A stretch of 64,000 nucleotides of DNA, taken from positions 126,220,001-126,284,000 of the forward strand of contig CM075346.1 in the NCBI GenBank assembly GCA_037693485.1. Direction: 5' to 3'. Numbering within the stretch: the first letter of the stretch is position 1; every line of letters begins with the position of its first letter. Source of the stretch: Kitagawia praeruptora (lineage: Eukaryota; Streptophyta; Magnoliopsida; Apiales; Apiaceae). This document shows, one piece after another, positions 61,873-64,000 of the stretch. The position numbers and the translations under genes are program-made. The notes beneath the pieces are model-generated. The model searched no databases, was not told where the DNA came from, and saw only the letters and a program-made list of their open reading frames with translations.

Positions 61873-62592
61873 TGTTATGCCTGAATTTGGCATAAGTCCT
61901 AAACAGGCCTAATGGGCTAGAATATCAGTACATCTCACATAATGGGCCTAAGAATGAGGAATGAGTCATTAAAGTCCGCCATCACAGGGAAGTTCGTCCC
62001 ATTATTTTACAGCAGGTCGCCAGCGAGCCCTAAGGTATGGGTCGCAGTTCACGAGGTCTAGCGAAGCCTAGAGGTCCAGCGTGGCCTAGCATGTTATTAC
62101 AAAGGCTTATGGTCAGGCCCAGCGAGGTCGCATAAGTAGGTTATCTTCATGCAGCGAGGATCGCCTCGCATGGTCAGACCCAGCGAGGTCGCATGCGAGG
62201 CCATCTAGTCAGTTTCGCCAGTAAAGATAATTATAGCATTAAACAAGCTGTGGGTTCCCCTTTATGGGCCATGGACAGAATAAATGGGTAGAAAAACAAC
62301 CCAAAGAGATGACTAGTGGATTTGGGCCAAGCCGAGTCCATAGAAACCCTAGCCCATCTAGATAACTTCTTCTCTAAGAGAACTACGTATGGCTTGATCC
62401 CTATAAATAGGGTACGTAGGCATCTTGTAAAGCATGAGAAACAGTTCACCACTGATTATCAATACACAAGAGCAGCCACATCAAAACACACAAACCCTAA
62501 TCCCAATTCTTCTTATAGCAAAATATCCGTATTTTGCTCCGTAAATCCAGCAACCTCCATAAATATTGTTATACAATATTCTCCCTATAACA
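61873..62592 (+). repeat. 3' LTR of the gypsy element
   Basis: 720 bp, same length as the 5' LTR and about 99% identical by eye. TATAAATAG at 62402-62410. Confidence 0.95.
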
Positions 62593-62597
62593 CAATA

Positions 62598-63136
62598 TAC
62601 CAGAAACTCCTAAAATACAGAGCTGAAAAGTGGAGCTGAGAACTTTGGATCACTGGTAAAAGAATGAAAAATCACAATTGGTGTCAAATTTCACAGGTCT
62701 GCAATCAAGTTCTGATTTTTCATGTGGCTAACCACGATAATTTGTATTCATAAATCAATATATATCATAGATTTAGGATCACGTTGATGCTTAACAGGAG
62801 AATCATTTCATGACATACTGGATATCGAAATGCTTAGCTGAAATTAACATTCATGGTACATGAAATAGGAAAAATTCATATGGTTTACAAGTATGAATGC
62901 GTGCTTATTTTCTTTAATCTGACTTGATCTTCTTTTAAGTGGAAAATTAATTTTAGATTATAATGCATGGTCCGCCGTCCGCGTGTTCCCAGTTCCCACA
63001 TAAACATCACCATTCCATAATGTACGTCAATAATGTATGTGATCCAGTGCTCGGGGAGTGGGCTAGATATCCAACATAGACGAGTAGGAAATATAAAATT
63101 AAATATGTAAATATAGAATTTTAAAAATTTGCAGAT
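62598..63136. other. intergenic stretch
   Basis: No gene. TTTTCATGTGGCTAACCACG at 62717-62736 recurs inverted at about 63627-63644, beyond two MITEs. Confidence 0.5.
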
Positions 63137-63144
63137 ATCGTGGT

Positions 63145-63412
63145 CATGGTTGTAAAAATCGGTAATCGGTATAAATTGGTTGAGGTACCGATTTAAGATT
63201 AATCGGATAATCGGGGATTAATCGGAAAGATTAATCGGAGTACTAATCGGATATTATAATAATATTTAATATATTAGTCTAATTTACAATTAAACATATC
63301 ATTTTAAATAAATTAACAGGATTAATCGGATTTCAAAAATCAAATCGGTTGGTTACCTTACAGAGGATTAATCGGGAATTAATCGACTAAATCGGGGATT
63401 TTTAGAACCATG
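63145..63412. mobile_element. hAT-type MITE (268 bp)
   Basis: Ends CATGGTTGTAAAAATC and GATTTTTAGAACCATG are inverted repeats (15 of 16), flanked by a perfect 8-bp TSD, ATCGTGGT (63137-63144 and 63413-63420). The interior is dominated by repeated GATTAATCGG. Same family as 36880-36997 and related to 38378-38724. Confidence 0.85.
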
Positions 63413-63421
63413 ATCGTGGTT

Positions 63422-63623
63422 GGAAAATGCTAGCTACCCCAAATTGGTACCCAAATTTTTTTCCCAAAATACACATGTCATTATCTGAATGGTTATAATT
63501 ACAATGGGCCCGCCAGGGCCATATAAATCCCACCAATTAAAATTTTCCATACATCCAACTCATCAATGCCACATCATTTGGGAACATTTTTTGGGTACCA
63601 ATTTGGGGTACCTAGCACTACTC
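63422..63623. mobile_element. Mutator-like MITE (202 bp)
   Basis: Ends share TGCTAG-TACCCCAAATTGG in inverted orientation, flanked by the perfect 9-bp TSD ATCGTGGTT (63413-63421 and 63624-63632). The 9-bp TSD indicates a Mutator-type transposase. Inserted immediately next to the hAT MITE. Confidence 0.82.
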
Positions 63624-63673
63624 ATCGTGGTTAGCCACATGAAAATAAATTTGCACAAATTATGAAAAATTTG

Positions 63674-64000
63674 CACTAGTAGTAATAATTTGTTGTGCAC
63701 AAAAAGTATTTATAATAATTTTATTACTGCTACAACAAATTTGTGCATTTATAACGGACAATTTATGACAAAATTATTCGGCATGTCGTAATTACGATGA
63801 ATTTACTGTTACAACGGAAAAAGCATTCATTCTAAGTTAATTGTTTTATTAATAAAATTTATCACCAAACAATAAAAAAAGAGTAAATCAACCAACTGTA
63901 AAAACTTTACAACGTCGTATTGATCTTACGACGGATATGTTTTCCGTCGTAAGTTCATTATTTTAACATTTTATTAAAATTTAATTTAATTATAAAATAA
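63674..64000 (+). mobile_element. start of a CACTA element, truncated by window edge
   Basis: Begins CACTAGTAGTAATAATTTG. Subterminal repeats TTACGACGGA/TCCGTCGTAAG and related ACGG motifs follow (63766-63955). The other end is outside the window, so the 3-bp TSD (TTG on this side) cannot be confirmed. Confidence 0.55.

Larger units (their letters stand above)
50918..62592 (+). mobile_element. complete Ty3/gypsy element of Tat-like type, 11.7 kb
   Basis: Two 720-bp LTRs (50918-51637 and 61873-62592); TSD CAATG/CAATA (50913-50917 and 62593-62597, one mismatch). PBS and PPT are in place. Order is gag, protease, RT, RNase H, second RNase H-like domain, integrase (the gypsy order), then a 3.8-kb region with an antisense spliced gene. 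Lack of a chromodomain, a dual RNase H and an antisense gene before the 3' LTR fit the Tat lineage. LTRs differ at about 7 sites by eye (1%), so it is young, but gag-pol has several stops, a small deletion and a frameshift. Confidence 0.93.

Overview
This is 64 kb of plant nuclear DNA, most likely from a dicot. The signs are AT-rich intergenic sequence, plant-type Ty1/copia and Ty3/gypsy retrotransposons, Stowaway/Tourist/hAT/Mutator MITEs, Helitrons, CACTA elements, a tRNA-derived SINE and one intron-containing plant gene. I see no bacterial or organellar features and no rRNA or functional tRNA gene. The species cannot be fixed from the sequence alone. Nearly everything is transposable element; the only convincing host gene is a two-exon 2-oxoglutarate-dioxygenase-like gene (35496-38107, minus strand).

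Layout. 1-4507: right part of a minus-strand copia element running off the left edge. 4508-9974: a Tourist MITE, a 102-bp SINE, an 848-bp Mutator-like element and a 1.57-kb solo LTR, each with target-site duplications (TSDs). 9975-23737: a Stowaway MITE split by a complete 13.2-kb Sirevirus-type copia element (10098-23292) with 1.3-kb LTRs, gag, pol and a long broken env-position ORF. 23404-26300: further MITEs, a second Mutator-like element and a 205-bp tandem duplication. 28067-31173: a complete small LTR element with 203-bp LTRs, carrying a 496-aa ORF I do not recognise and a captured piece of a coiled-coil host gene. 31719-34110: a Helitron plus repeated Helitron ends. 35496-38107: the dioxygenase-like gene, with a minisatellite and a hAT MITE in its intron. 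38378-41931: hAT MITE, Helitron, two Stowaways and a foldback element inside a TA microsatellite. 42893-45337: a CACTA element carrying a kinesin exon. 46890-49650: a truncated LINE and a four-layer nest (copia relic, MITE, SINE, other MITEs). 50918-62592: a complete 11.7-kb Tat-like gypsy element with 720-bp LTRs and a spliced antisense gene. 63145-64000: a hAT MITE, a Mutator-like MITE and the start of another CACTA element.

The four LTR elements follow the usual logic: gag packages the RNA, protease cuts the polyprotein, RT/RNase H copies RNA to DNA primed by a host tRNA at the primer-binding site, and integrase inserts the copy. None of the three that encode pol is intact: each has stops or frameshifts in gag-pol, so any movement would need helper proteins. 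LTR pairs of the Sirevirus and gypsy elements differ by only about 1-1.5% by eye, so both are recent. The most interesting material is gene capture (kinesin exon in CACTA; coiled-coil fragment in the small LTR element), the antisense spliced gene with its own TATA box in the gypsy element, motif arrays in the Sirevirus LTR and in the two Mutator-like elements, and a dioxygenase-fold gene that appears to lack its iron ligands.
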